Shown: piece after piece, positions 9,379-17,625 of the stretch
Numbering within the stretch: position 1 is the stretch's first letter
Layout: every line of letters begins with the position of its first letter
NCBI GenBank assembly: GCA_965248855.1
Contig: CBDFKQ010000014.1
Location: 372,001-436,000, forward strand
Length of the DNA stretch: 64,000 bases
Direction of reading: 5' to 3'
Source of the DNA: CBDFKQ01 sp965248855
GTDB lineage: Bacteria; Bacteroidota; Bacteroidia; Cytophagales; 172606-1
Made by a program: the position numbers and the translations under genes
The notes under the pieces: generated by a model
Databases searched by the model: none
Told to the model about the DNA's origin: nothing
What the model saw: the letters and a program-made list of their open reading frames with translations, nothing else

Positions 9379-9564
9379 ATGTTAGAATACGTAAAAATTA
9401 TTCTGCAAAAAGTAAGCTTTGACACTAGGCTCTTTGAGAAAGAGCTTCGTAAAGCCATCGCCAACTTAGTTTCCGACGAAATTGAAACACTCAGAATTTG
9501 GTGTTATCAAACTTTCAGTCAGGATTATTCTACAATCCTTAATAAATATTTTGCCTCCTCATAA
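9379..9564 (+). CDS. Small hypothetical protein, 61 aa
   Basis: It starts with ATG at 9379 and encodes a compact, mostly helical 61-residue cytoplasmic protein with no known motif. The pattern (LQKVSFDTRLFEKELRKA, then LRIWCYQTF) resembles a small conserved protein I associate with Bacteroidota genomes, but I cannot name it. It stands alone on the plus strand, divergent from batD. Confidence 0.6.
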   Translation: MLEYVKIILQKVSFDTRLFEKELRKAIANLVSDEIETLRIWCYQTFSQDYSTILNKYFASS

Positions 9565-9650
9565 ACTTGAATGTCTTTAAAATGCAAAGGAATAAAAAAT
9601 TAACCCATTTTTTTCTATTCTAAATAGGAATGGAAAAATTAAATAAAAAA

Positions 9651-9683
9651 ATACACCTGCCTCCCATCAGGAAGCAGGTGTAT
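9651..9683 (-). terminator. Strong hairpin with U-tract on the minus strand
   Basis: A perfect 10-bp stem ATACACCTGC (9651-9660) and GCAGGTGTAT (9674-9683) encloses a 13-base loop. On the minus strand the stem is followed by seven T residues and further T-rich sequence, so it reads as an intrinsic terminator for leftward transcription. On the plus strand no T-tract follows. No minus-strand gene immediately upstream was identified. Confidence 0.65.
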
Positions 9684-9854
9684 CTCAAGTATTCACGATT
9701 ACCTATAAACGCAAATACATTCTATTTCTAACCAAACCTTTGATAATTAATCATTATAACTCGATAAAAGTAACCGGTTTATAAAAATATATTTTTTAAT
9801 GAAATATTTATTGATGTAGAAGTGTTATTCTGTAAACAGGTCAACAAACATGTC

Positions 9855-9995
9855 ATGTTAAATACAATTATTATCACTGTATTATTTATCGGTGCATTAA
9901 TTTATTTGGGTAATTTAATTTTTAGTTTTTTTTCTAAAGATACATCTTGTGCAAAAGGTTGCGGTTCATGCGCCGCTGATTTAAAAAAAATTTGA
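9855..9995 (+). CDS. FeoB-associated Cys-rich membrane protein, 46 aa
   Basis: The ATG at 9855 opens a 46-codon frame ending in TGA at 9993. The peptide has one N-terminal membrane segment (ITVLFIGALIYLGNLIF) and then a cysteine cluster CAKGCGSCAADLKK. This arrangement of one helix plus a C-x3-CGxC tail is that of the FeoB-associated Cys-rich membrane proteins, thought to assist ferrous iron uptake by FeoB. No feoA or feoB lies in the window, so this copy stands alone. Assignment rests on the motif and size only. Confidence 0.68.
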   Translation: MLNTIIITVLFIGALIYLGNLIFSFFSKDTSCAKGCGSCAADLKKI

Positions 9996-10037
9996 AAAGG
10001 AAGGGTGTTGATAGAATAATTTCGAAAATTAAGAAGA

Positions 10038-10075
10038 CGAATATCAAAAAAACGATATCGTCATATTCATACTCA
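10038..10075. repeat. 38-bp palindromic intergenic repeat, copy 3
   Basis: The core AACGATATCGTC and right arm CATATTCATA are clear. The left arm is replaced by an A-run. It shares this variant with the copy at 10658, and the two flank the broken AHSA1 gene in the same orientation. Confidence 0.62.
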
Positions 10076-10202
10076 TCTGTCGCAATTACCCCTTAAATTG
10101 TCGCTTCTTACTAATTTCAGTTTCCCTTTTCTTTGTAACCTTGTTAAATATTTATATTTAACAAACAAATTATAGCATTTCACACTTAAACTATTCATGC
10201 TA

Positions 10203-10643
10203 ATGAATAATCTTAAATCAATAACTTGTGAAATACTTGTGAATGCTCAAATAGAAAAAATTTGAGAATATTGGACAAAACCTGAACATATAAGAATCTG
10301 GAATAATATTTCCGAAGAATGGCATAATCCACATGTAGAAAATGATTTAAGAATTGGAGGGAAATTTTTCTATAGAATGGAAACCAAAGACGGTACTTCA
10401 GGCTTTGATTTTGAAGGCATCAATGACGAGGTAGTTGTTAATAAAAAAATTTGTCATACAACATCAGATGGACGAAAATCCATCATTTTGTTTATAAAAA
10501 CAGAAAATGGAATTAAAATTTCAGAAACTTTTGAACAAATAAACGAACATCCACATGAACCTCAAAAGAAATTTTGTCAGGCCATTTTAAATAATTTCAA
10601 AAAATATACAGAATCTAAAAATAAATTTGTAAAAAATAAATAA
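10203..10643 (+). pseudogene. AHSA1/SRPBCC-family protein interrupted by one in-frame TGA
   Basis: From ATG 10203 the frame reads MNNLKSITCEILVNAQIEKI, meets TGA at 10263-10265, then continues EYWTKPEHIRIWNN to a stop at 10643. Ignoring the TGA gives about 146 residues matching the AHSA1-like/START family (YWTKPEHI, DLRIGGKF, GFDFEGINDEV, FKKYTE near the end). Relatives usually have Trp at the interrupted position (IEKVWEYW), so a single TGG to TGA change explains the break. The rest of the frame is intact, which points to recent loss, read-through or a base error. An internal restart at ATG 10377 would lack the N-terminal third. Members bind small hydrophobic ligands; the ligand here is unknown. 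Two palindromic repeats flank it. Confidence 0.8.
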
Positions 10644-10657
10644 TGACTTTCAAACTA

Positions 10658-10695
10658 ATAATATTAAAAAAACGATATCGATATATTCATAAATG
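10658..10695. repeat. 38-bp palindromic intergenic repeat, copy 4
   Basis: The core AACGATATCGATATATTCAT is well conserved. The left arm is A-rich as in the copy at 10038. It lies in the convergent spacer between the broken AHSA1 gene and htpG. Confidence 0.68.
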
Positions 10696-10725
10696 AAAAT
10701 CTAATTTTTAAAATGTGTTTATAAA

Positions 10726-12558
10726 TTATAATTGAACCATTGTTCTATTAATAAACGCTGTTAACTCAGGCCCGGTAAGCATGCCCTGAGAAAGCAAGGC
10801 AAGATCGTAAGTTAATTTTATTAAGCCTTTTTGCTCTTCTCCTTCCAACTTTAATATTTTATTTATTAAATGATGATTTGCATTTAAACTCACATTGTAT
10901 GTCATCGGGAAATCACCAAACATAGCCATTCCGCCTCCACCACCATTGGCCGACATTTCTTTCATTCGTCTTATAAATTCAGGAACGGTAATGGTAACCG
11001 GCATTTCATCTGCAGGCATTGCCTGAACTGCAACGGAAAGTTTTTTATCATTAAGTGTTTGATCATACAATTCCTTCAATTTAGTTTTCTCATCTTCACT
11101 CAATACACTTTCTTTCGTTTCGCCTTTATCGACAAGCTTATCGATAATATCGGCATCAACGCGTTTAAGTTGTGTTTTCTCTAATTTCTGTTCAAGAAAA
11201 CTGATAAAATGAGAATCCAACTGGCCATCTAACAATAAAACATCATAACTGTATTTTTTAGCAGATTGTATGAAGGTATCCTGTTTTTGCGGATCAGATG
11301 CATACAATATAACAACACTGCCATCTTTATCTGTTTGATTAGCGGCCACATGTGTTTTATATTCATCAAAAGTGAAATATTTACTTTCTGTATTTTTTAA
11401 CAAACAGAAATCTTTTGCTTTTTCATAAAATTTTTCGTCTGTAAGCATTCCGTACTTAATAAATACACCAATGTCAGTAAATTTTTGTTCAAAGCTTTCG
11501 CGATCTGCTTTAAACATATCCTGTAGTTTATCGGCTACTTTTTTAGTAATATAAGTATTGATTTTTTTTACATTAGAATCTGCCTGTAAAAAGCTACGTG
11601 ACACATTTAAAGGAATATCCGGTGAATCAATAACGCCATGCAACAACATTAAAAATTCGGGAACAACATCTTTTACTTCGTCAGTTATAAATACCTGGCG
11701 ACTGTATAATTGAATTTTATTGCGGGATATTTGAACATCGTTTTTTATTTTGGGGAAATATAAAATTCCGGTAAGGTTGAAAGGATAATCAACATTTAAA
11801 TGAATCCAGAATAATGGGTCTTCTCCCATTGGATAAATTTCTTTATAGAAATTTAAATAATCTTCATCAGATAAATCTTTAGGGGATTTTGTCCAGATTG
11901 GATTTGGATTATTAATTACTTGGTTTTCAAATTCAATTTCAACCGGTAAAAAACGGCAATATTTATCAAGAATGCTCTGTAAACGGAATTGCTCTAAAAA
12001 TTCTTCCGAATCTTCTGCTATATGTAAAATTATATCACTTCCCCTTTCTGTTCTGCTGCCCGGCGTAATTTCGAATTCGGTACTTCCATCACAAATCCAT
12101 CGAGCCGGCTCTGCACCTTCAAGGTAAGATAAAGTATTAATCTCTACCTGACCTGCTACCATAAAGGCCGAATAAAATCCCAAACCGAAATGCCCGATAA
12201 TGTGCTGAGAGGCATCTGTTTTATCTTTATATTTTTCAACAAATTCTGTTGCTCCCGAAAAAGCTATTTGATTAATATATTTTTTAATTTCTTCTGCCGT
12301 CATTCCCAAACCATTATCACTAATGGTTATAGTTTTAGCTTCTTTATCAAAAGAAACTTTAATTTTCAATTCACCTAATTCACCATTATATTCTCCTATT
12401 GATGATAAACGTTTTATTTTTTGTGTTGCATCAACAGCATTTGAAATCAACTCACGCAAAAATATTTCGTGGTCGGAATACAAAAACTTTTTAATGATCG
12501 GAAAAATGTTTTCGGTATGAATGGATATTGATCCCTTTTCTGACTGTACAGTTGCCAT
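10726..12558 (-). CDS. htpG: Molecular chaperone HtpG (Hsp90)
   Basis: HtpG is the cytosolic bacterial Hsp90, an ATP-driven dimeric chaperone. The 610-residue length is normal. The N-terminal GHKL ATPase motifs are all present: FLRELISNAVDA around residues 33-44, ISDNGLGMT near 85, and GHFGLGFYSAFM near 130. The middle domain carries the conserved SRNKIQLYSRQVFI and NVSRSFLQ. The C-terminus holds the dimerisation region. The start is the ATG at 12558. An imperfect palindrome 67-81 bases upstream may be a stress operator. The gene is monocistronic by spacing. Confidence 0.98.
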   Translation of the reverse strand: MATVQSEKGSISIHTENIFPIIKKFLYSDHEIFLRELISNAVDATQKIKRLSSIGEYNGELGELKIKVSFDKEAKTITISDNGLGMTAEEIKKYINQIAFSGATEFVEKYKDKTDASQHIIGHFGLGFYSAFMVAGQVEINTLSYLEGAEPARWICDGSTEFEITPGSRTERGSDIILHIAEDSEEFLEQFRLQSILDKYCRFLPVEIEFENQVINNPNPIWTKSPKDLSDEDYLNFYKEIYPMGEDPLFWIHLNVDYPFNLTGILYFPKIKNDVQISRNKIQLYSRQVFITDEVKDVVPEFLMLLHGVIDSPDIPLNVSRSFLQADSNVKKINTYITKKVADKLQDMFKADRESFEQKFTDIGVFIKYGMLTDEKFYEKAKDFCLLKNTESKYFTFDEYKTHVAANQTDKDGSVVILYASDPQKQDTFIQSAKKYSYDVLLLDGQLDSHFISFLEQKLEKTQLKRVDADIIDKLVDKGETKESVLSEDEKTKLKELYDQTLNDKKLSVAVQAMPADEMPVTITVPEFIRRMKEMSANGGGGGMAMFGDFPMTYNVSLNANHHLINKILKLEGEEQKGLIKLTYDLALLSQGMLTGPELTAFINRTMVQL

Positions 12559-12624
12559 ATATTATTTAATTAATTGATTTGGTTCTGAAAGGATTTCATC
12601 AAAAAAATTGCCATTAAAGTTTTG

Positions 12625-12639
12625 CTGACAGGATGGCAG
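12625..12639 (-). promoter_or_regulatory. Imperfect palindrome upstream of htpG
   Basis: Read toward htpG the sequence is CTGCCATCCTGTCAG, two TGNCA half-sites in inverted symmetry with one mismatch, 67-81 bases before the start codon. Its place upstream of a chaperone gene suggests a heat-shock operator or an alternative promoter element. That is inference from position and symmetry. Confidence 0.4.
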
Positions 12640-12816
12640 GAAAAAATTTGCTTTATTTATTTACTTCAGATTTTAAAATTATTATTATGAATGGTTACAA
12701 TATCGAAGTTTCAACTATGTTCAATATTATTGAATTCGGAAAAAGGATGGTATCAGTTATATTAATACAGCAGAAGTAAATAGATAGTAATAAATTATAG
12801 CAGATAAAGATTAAAA

Positions 12817-15030
12817 TTAATAATCCAGAGTAAAACCTGCCAAATACATTGCTCCAATTTGATCACCTGCGTAAAACTGCCTGTTTGTATTATTAAGCGC
12901 ATTCCTTCCATTAATATAAACCTTCAAATGTTGTTGCACTTTATATGAAATTTTTGCATTCCACAATACATTCCCGTTTAGGTTTGTAGCCGGTGTTGTA
13001 ACATAAGGTGCATAAACCGGATTAGGATTTTGAGGACCCGGTGTTGGAGGCACTTCACGAAAAGTATAAAGTGAATAATTGTTATAACTGTACATACTCA
13101 AGTTAATATTTATTTTTGATGTAGGGATCACATTTAAAACAAAGCCCCCAAAAGTAGTAGGTGTATAATTACTTGTAAAATCATGATAAGTATTATAATT
13201 AAAGGTACCATCTCCCGGTGATGGCTGGTTATTATATGGTGAGTAATTATTAATTTTTGTTTTTGAATAGGTAATAAATGGTTTAAAATGAATTTTGTTG
13301 TTTAAAAAAGTTGAATTTACAGCAATTGTTATTCCATTTTGAACCGCTTTTAAATCTATATTTTGATTTTTAAGCGTTAATGTTAATCCATCTTTTCCAA
13401 AACTTACACTCGATAATGCTTCGCTATAACCTGATCCTTTTTGATTGAAAATAGATAAATCAATACTTAAATTAGAAAATATTTTAACCCTGTATCCAAG
13501 TTCCAATAAATCAATATGAGCAGGATTTAAATCTAAATTTGGAGCAAATTTTTGTGTTCCAAAAGGTGATTTGCTTGAGAAATCAACCAAAACCGGAAAC
13601 ATATAACTTCCCTGATAAGCACGTGATGCAATTAACCTGATATTATGGTTATCATTAGGTTTTATATTAAGAGCAAATTCATAGGATAAAAATGTTTTAT
13701 TTTCAGGGTACCTGAAACGGTCAACTCTCGCAGCAGCAACAAACCTTATCTGTTCAATTGGTGTAAGTTCGAATTTTAAGCTTCCTGCATAATTATACAT
13801 TGTTGCTTTGTTATTAAACACACCTCCATAAAAAGTTTGATTTATATAAGGCAAATCCGAAATTGAAGCAAATTGATAGCTTATAGCCGGTTTTAAACTG
13901 AAAATTTTTTTATATTTAAAATTATAGTCTATATAAAAATCTGTTGTACTAAAGTCGTATTGATAAGAAGGAGAACCTTTTACCAGCGACTGAACACCTT
14001 TATTATTGGAAATTTGGAAGGAAAAGCCATAAATTTCACCTTTTCCCATAAAATATCTTGAATGTGATGGAGCATAATAACTCGCAGTGCCGACATAACC
14101 AACCGCAAGCATTCTAAGTGGATCAGAATCTTGATAACCTGCACTTAAATCAAATTTAATTTTATCTGTAGGCGCATAAGTTGCGAAAAAATTAACCGCC
14201 TTTTTATTTACAGATCTGTTTGGATCGGGATAAATATCCTGTTTTGAAAATCTTGAGTCAACAATTGTTTTATCATAATCCGCAAAACTACTTTGGCCTG
14301 CCATATCCGTATTATAAAAGTCAACTACCTGCCTTTTTCTATCCGCATAATTTCCGCTTAAAATGAATGAAAGCTTTTCATTTATTTTATATCCTGTTGA
14401 TAGATTCGCTAAATATGAATTTGTTTTGAAATCATATTGTGAATTACTGTAAACCATTAACCCGGTTTTATCCAATTTCCTTGTTATAATATTAATAACT
14501 CCATTTACAGCATTTGGCCCGTAAAGAGCAGCAGAGGGGCCTTGAATTACTTCAATTCTATCAACATCATTTATCTCCACAGGTAAATTTTCCCAATATG
14601 TACCCCCTTGAAACTGATTAAAAACGGGGCGGTTGTCAATCATTACCAGAATGGTTTTATTTATTAAACCATCGCTGAAAGCAGGGGTATTGTTTAATCC
14701 TCTTATATCAACCTGATATGTTCCGTTTGCCATTTCGGTAACAAATACACCCGGAACAAGACGAAGGGCTTCCGGAATAGAAGTTGAGCCTGATTTTTCA
14801 ATGTCAGCCCGGGTCACCACAAAGGCCGAAAGCGGAGCATCAAATACATTTTCTTTTTCTCTCGAAACTGAAACTATGGGCACATTCATTAAATCACCCA
14901 AGCTTGGATTAAAAGATTCGTCATCACTTTGTTTTTTTTTGGAAGTTGAATCTGAATTGGTTTTATTCTGCGCCTCCACATTTTGCGCAAGAAATAATAT
15001 ACTAAGAATTAACAATAGCTGGTATCTCAT
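12817..15030 (-). CDS. TonB-dependent outer membrane receptor
   Basis: The 737-residue protein has an N-terminal signal peptide (LLLILSILFLAQNVEAQ), a plug domain from about residue 50 to 165 (SREKENVFDAPLSAFVVT, SIPEALRLVPGVFV, RIEVIQGPSAALYGPNAVNG) and a long beta-barrel that ends in an aromatic residue (FTLDY). No carboxypeptidase-like N-terminal extension or SusD partner is present, so it is not a SusCD system. It probably imports a siderophore, a corrinoid or another large ligand powered by TonB-ExbBD. The substrate cannot be read from sequence. The gene stands alone on the minus strand between htpG and a Rof-like gene. Confidence 0.93.
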   Translation of the reverse strand: MRYQLLLILSILFLAQNVEAQNKTNSDSTSKKKQSDDESFNPSLGDLMNVPIVSVSREKENVFDAPLSAFVVTRADIEKSGSTSIPEALRLVPGVFVTEMANGTYQVDIRGLNNTPAFSDGLINKTILVMIDNRPVFNQFQGGTYWENLPVEINDVDRIEVIQGPSAALYGPNAVNGVINIITRKLDKTGLMVYSNSQYDFKTNSYLANLSTGYKINEKLSFILSGNYADRKRQVVDFYNTDMAGQSSFADYDKTIVDSRFSKQDIYPDPNRSVNKKAVNFFATYAPTDKIKFDLSAGYQDSDPLRMLAVGYVGTASYYAPSHSRYFMGKGEIYGFSFQISNNKGVQSLVKGSPSYQYDFSTTDFYIDYNFKYKKIFSLKPAISYQFASISDLPYINQTFYGGVFNNKATMYNYAGSLKFELTPIEQIRFVAAARVDRFRYPENKTFLSYEFALNIKPNDNHNIRLIASRAYQGSYMFPVLVDFSSKSPFGTQKFAPNLDLNPAHIDLLELGYRVKIFSNLSIDLSIFNQKGSGYSEALSSVSFGKDGLTLTLKNQNIDLKAVQNGITIAVNSTFLNNKIHFKPFITYSKTKINNYSPYNNQPSPGDGTFNYNTYHDFTSNYTPTTFGGFVLNVIPTSKININLSMYSYNNYSLYTFREVPPTPGPQNPNPVYAPYVTTPATNLNGNVLWNAKISYKVQQHLKVYINGRNALNNTNRQFYAGDQIGAMYLAGFTLDY

Positions 15031-15278
15031 TTTGATAGAGTTTATGATTAAATATAAAATATAATTTTAAATATAATTTAAAATTAACAACAAAAGCATT
15101 TTAATATAATTTTCTTAAAATTCCACATTATATAAGGGTTCAAAAATATTAAATAAAGGGGCATTAGTACTATGTAATAAAGGAAGTAAAAAAATACTTG
15201 TTAAATTATAAATGACAAAAAAGTAAAAAGAAACATCCTACATTAAAACACGTTATAGTATTATATACAGATTTATTT

Positions 15279-15524
15279 ATGAAAACAGTTTATACTCCTA
15301 TCTCATGCGAGCTGTATGATAAAATTGAAGCAGCTGCCACATTAAACCTGCCGTGCCAAATTATTTATCTTAATGAAAATAATAAAGCTGTTTATGTAAA
15401 AGATGAAATTAAAGATATATATGCCTCGCATCATGAAGAATATCTTAAATTATTATCAGGAGAAGTTATCAGGCTTGATAAATTAATAAGTTTTAATGGA
15501 AGTGAAACGAGGGCATTATATTAA
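15279..15524 (+). CDS. Rof-like Rho-binding antiterminator
   Basis: An 81-residue protein with the outline of the Rof/YaeO family, which binds Rho and blocks its loading on RNA. The N-terminus YTPISCELYDKIEAAATL matches the YxPIxCxxYDxLE start of Rof. The C-terminal half ends GEVIRLDKLISFNG, matching the RLDxIxSxxG segment. It starts with ATG and has no signal peptide. It lies alone between a TonB receptor (divergent) and a repeat-bearing convergent spacer. The call is by motif pattern; a plain hypothetical protein with an Sm-like fold is the alternative. Confidence 0.65.
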   Translation: MKTVYTPISCELYDKIEAAATLNLPCQIIYLNENNKAVYVKDEIKDIYASHHEEYLKLLSGEVIRLDKLISFNGSETRALY

Positions 15525-15560
15525 CTTACTTTTTTTATCTCATCCAAATTAAAAAATAAA

Positions 15561-15598
15561 TAATTATGAGTTTATCGATATCGATAAACTCATAATTT
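15561..15598. repeat. 38-bp palindromic intergenic repeat, copy 5 (perfect symmetry)
   Basis: The most symmetric copy: the 36 bases 15562-15597 form an exact palindrome with arms beginning AATTATGAGTTTATCGA. It lies in a convergent spacer between the Rof-like gene and a small membrane protein gene. There is no U-tract after it, so a terminator role is not obvious. Confidence 0.8.
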
Positions 15599-15762
15599 GA
15601 ATAATTCTTCTTGTTATTAATCCGTGAATTTACTTTCTGAAGTTTGGATATAAAATCCGAATGAAGTTTAATGTGGATTTATGAAGTTCAAACAGATGTT
15701 GTATATATAAATTTCTAACAAAAATAAAGCGGTCGCCTTAACAAAACAAACAATTATTTAAT

Positions 15763-16074
15763 TTAACTGATTGGGATTAAAAGTGAAATTATACTGCCCA
15801 ACAGCATACTTACAATGATACTTTTTGTAAAACTCGAAATTAATCTCCTTAATTCGATAATTTGTAAGGCTAATAAACTAAATGCAATCATAAAAATTAA
15901 TTTTATGGCATAAATAATATGTTGATTATGGATTTCTACATCCAAAAAAAGTAACAATAACAATAAATTAAAAACAGCGAATAACAATATGGTACAGGAT
16001 ATAGCAAATGTAACTCCGTTGATTTGCGATTTGCTTATTAAATTGGATTCTCTCATATCAATTTTATTTTCCAC
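15763..16074 (-). CDS. Small integral membrane protein
   Basis: A 103-residue protein with three hydrophobic segments (about residues 21-46, 54-71 and 86-101) and a short polar N-terminus. I do not recognise it; some features recall small DUF2975-like membrane proteins, though it is short for that family. The longest frame starts at GTG 16074; an ATG at 16056 (MRESNLIS) is an equally plausible start and more usual here. A 14-bp inverted repeat lies just upstream at 16108-16140, which suggests specific regulation. Confidence 0.6.
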   Translation of the reverse strand: MENKIDMRESNLISKSQINGVTFAISCTILLFAVFNLLLLLLFLDVEIHNQHIIYAIKLIFMIAFSLLALQIIELRRLISSFTKSIIVSMLLGSIISLLIPIS

Positions 16075-16107
16075 AAAACTATATTATACATTTTGCATTT
16101 CACCAGA

Positions 16108-16140
16108 GTATTTCTACGGTATTTACTACCGTAGAAATAC
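16108..16140. promoter_or_regulatory. Long inverted repeat, probable operator
   Basis: The arms GTATTTCTACGGTA (16108-16121) and TACCGTAGAAATAC (16127-16140) are perfect complements with a 5-base loop. A further TACGGTATTT follows at 16137-16146, so the unit occurs again in direct orientation. It sits 34 bases before the membrane protein start. No U-tract follows, so an operator is more likely than a terminator. Confidence 0.5.
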
Positions 16141-16233
16141 GGTATTTTCTGTATTTTCATTTAAATTTTAAAATATTACATTCAATAATTTTAAAGTGTT
16201 AAATATTTTTTCATGTTTAAAAAACAAATCAGT

Positions 16234-16241
16234 TAATTTTG
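16234..16241 (+). promoter_or_regulatory. Candidate -7 box of a Bacteroidota promoter
   Basis: TAATTTTG fits the Bacteroidota consensus TAnnTTTG and lies about 53 bases before the methyltransferase start. No clear -33 TTG is seen at the ideal spacing, so this is tentative. Confidence 0.35.
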
Positions 16242-16293
16242 TAATAATATTTTTAAGTTGGATTAATAAAAATCAATTTTTTCACTGCAAATA

Positions 16294-17040
16294 ATGGAAA
16301 TACCTAATGTTTCTAAAGATTGGTTTGTCGAATGGTTTGATTCACCTTATTATCATATTCTTTATAATAGTCATGGTACATCCGAAGCAGAAAATTTTAT
16401 AAATAAATTGGTAAAGTTTTTACCGATTACGCCGGAAAATAATGTTTTAGATCTTGCATGCGGGAAAGGAAGGCATTCGGTTTATTTAAATAAATTAGGC
16501 ATGAAGGTAACAGGTGTAGATCTTTCACCTAACAGTATTGAATTTGCAAAACAATTTGAGACAGACAGGTTGCACTTTAATGTTCATGATATGAGAGAGA
16601 AACTTGAACCGGCAAACTTTGATATTATTTTAAATCTTTTTACAAGTTTTGGATATTTTGAAGGGGATGATGATAATAAAAAATCTATATCAGCCATTGC
16701 GGAAGGGTTAAAACCGGGAGGCAGGTTTGTAATTGACTTTTTTAATACAAATCGGGTTTTAAAAAAATTAATACCCCGGTATACACTCAAAATTAAAGGT
16801 ATAGAATTTAATATAAGCAAAAGGTATAACCAAGGTTATATATATAAAGATATTCGCTTTCATGACGATGGAAAAGATTTTCATTTTCATGAGAAAGTAA
16901 AAGCTCTTAACAGAGAAGATTTTGCAAAATATTTTAAAGCAGCCGGATTAAAAATTATTTCGCTTTTAGGCAATTACAACCTTGATCAGTTCATTCTGGA
17001 AAAATCGGACAGGATGATTTTTATTACTGAAAAAATTTAA
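16294..17040 (+). CDS. Class I SAM-dependent methyltransferase
   Basis: A 248-residue Rossmann-fold methyltransferase. Motif I is VLDLACGKGRHSVYL at about residues 52-66, followed by VTGVDLSPNSIEFAK (motif II acid) and the post-motif NLFTSFGYF. The LKPGGRFVIDFFN stretch is the usual beta-5 region. It most resembles small-molecule or unassigned methyltransferases; the substrate is not evident. It ends 6 bases before purN and the two are probably one operon, although no functional link is obvious. Confidence 0.88.
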   Translation: MEIPNVSKDWFVEWFDSPYYHILYNSHGTSEAENFINKLVKFLPITPENNVLDLACGKGRHSVYLNKLGMKVTGVDLSPNSIEFAKQFETDRLHFNVHDMREKLEPANFDIILNLFTSFGYFEGDDDNKKSISAIAEGLKPGGRFVIDFFNTNRVLKKLIPRYTLKIKGIEFNISKRYNQGYIYKDIRFHDDGKDFHFHEKVKALNREDFAKYFKAAGLKIISLLGNYNLDQFILEKSDRMIFITEKI

Positions 17041-17046
17041 AATTCA

Positions 17047-17619
17047 ATGATTAACATTGCTGTATTTGCTTCCGGCTCGGGCACGAATGCTCAAAAAATA
17101 ATGGAGTATTTTGATAATCATCCTCATATAAAAGTGAGTTTGGTTTTATCCAATAAAAGTGAGGCGCAGGTTTTATTAAGGGCAGCCAACTTTTTCATTC
17201 CTACTTTCATTTTTGATCGCGATACATTTTATAATTCAGAGAAAGTATTAAATGTGTTAAAAGAAAATGACGTTACCTGGATTATTTTAGCAGGGTTTAT
17301 GTGGTTGGTTCCCGAAAATATCCTTACCGGTTTTGAAAATAAAATAATAAATATTCATCCGGCATTGTTACCAAGGTTTGGAGGTAAAGGAATGTATGGA
17401 ATGAAAGTACACGAAGCTGTTGTACTTGCCAAAGAAATAGAATCGGGCATTACTATCCATTATGCAAATGCTCATTATGATGAAGGAAATATTATTTTTC
17501 AGGCTAAATGCCTTGTAGATAAAAATGAAACAGCTGATTCTCTGGCCGAAAAAATTCATCAGCTTGAACATATACATTATCCTCAAATTATTGAAAAAAC
17601 GATATTAGAAAACAAATAA
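17047..17619 (+). CDS. purN: Phosphoribosylglycinamide formyltransferase
   Basis: PurN transfers a formyl group from 10-formyltetrahydrofolate to glycinamide ribonucleotide, the third step of purine synthesis. The 190-residue length is typical. Visible motifs are the phosphate loop ASGSGTNAQKI near residue 8, NIHPALLPRFGG with the catalytic Asn and His near residue 105, and HYANAHYDEGNII with the catalytic Asp near 140. It begins with ATG 6 bases after a methyltransferase gene. It is convergent with the following dehydrogenase, 6 bases apart. Confidence 0.96.
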   Translation: MINIAVFASGSGTNAQKIMEYFDNHPHIKVSLVLSNKSEAQVLLRAANFFIPTFIFDRDTFYNSEKVLNVLKENDVTWIILAGFMWLVPENILTGFENKIINIHPALLPRFGGKGMYGMKVHEAVVLAKEIESGITIHYANAHYDEGNIIFQAKCLVDKNETADSLAEKIHQLEHIHYPQIIEKTILENK

Positions 17620-17625
17620 TTATTT

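Noticed and set aside
12688..12780. A 30-codon plus-strand frame between htpG and the TonB receptor gene
   Set aside because: Too short, no recognisable motif and no promoter or neighbour support.
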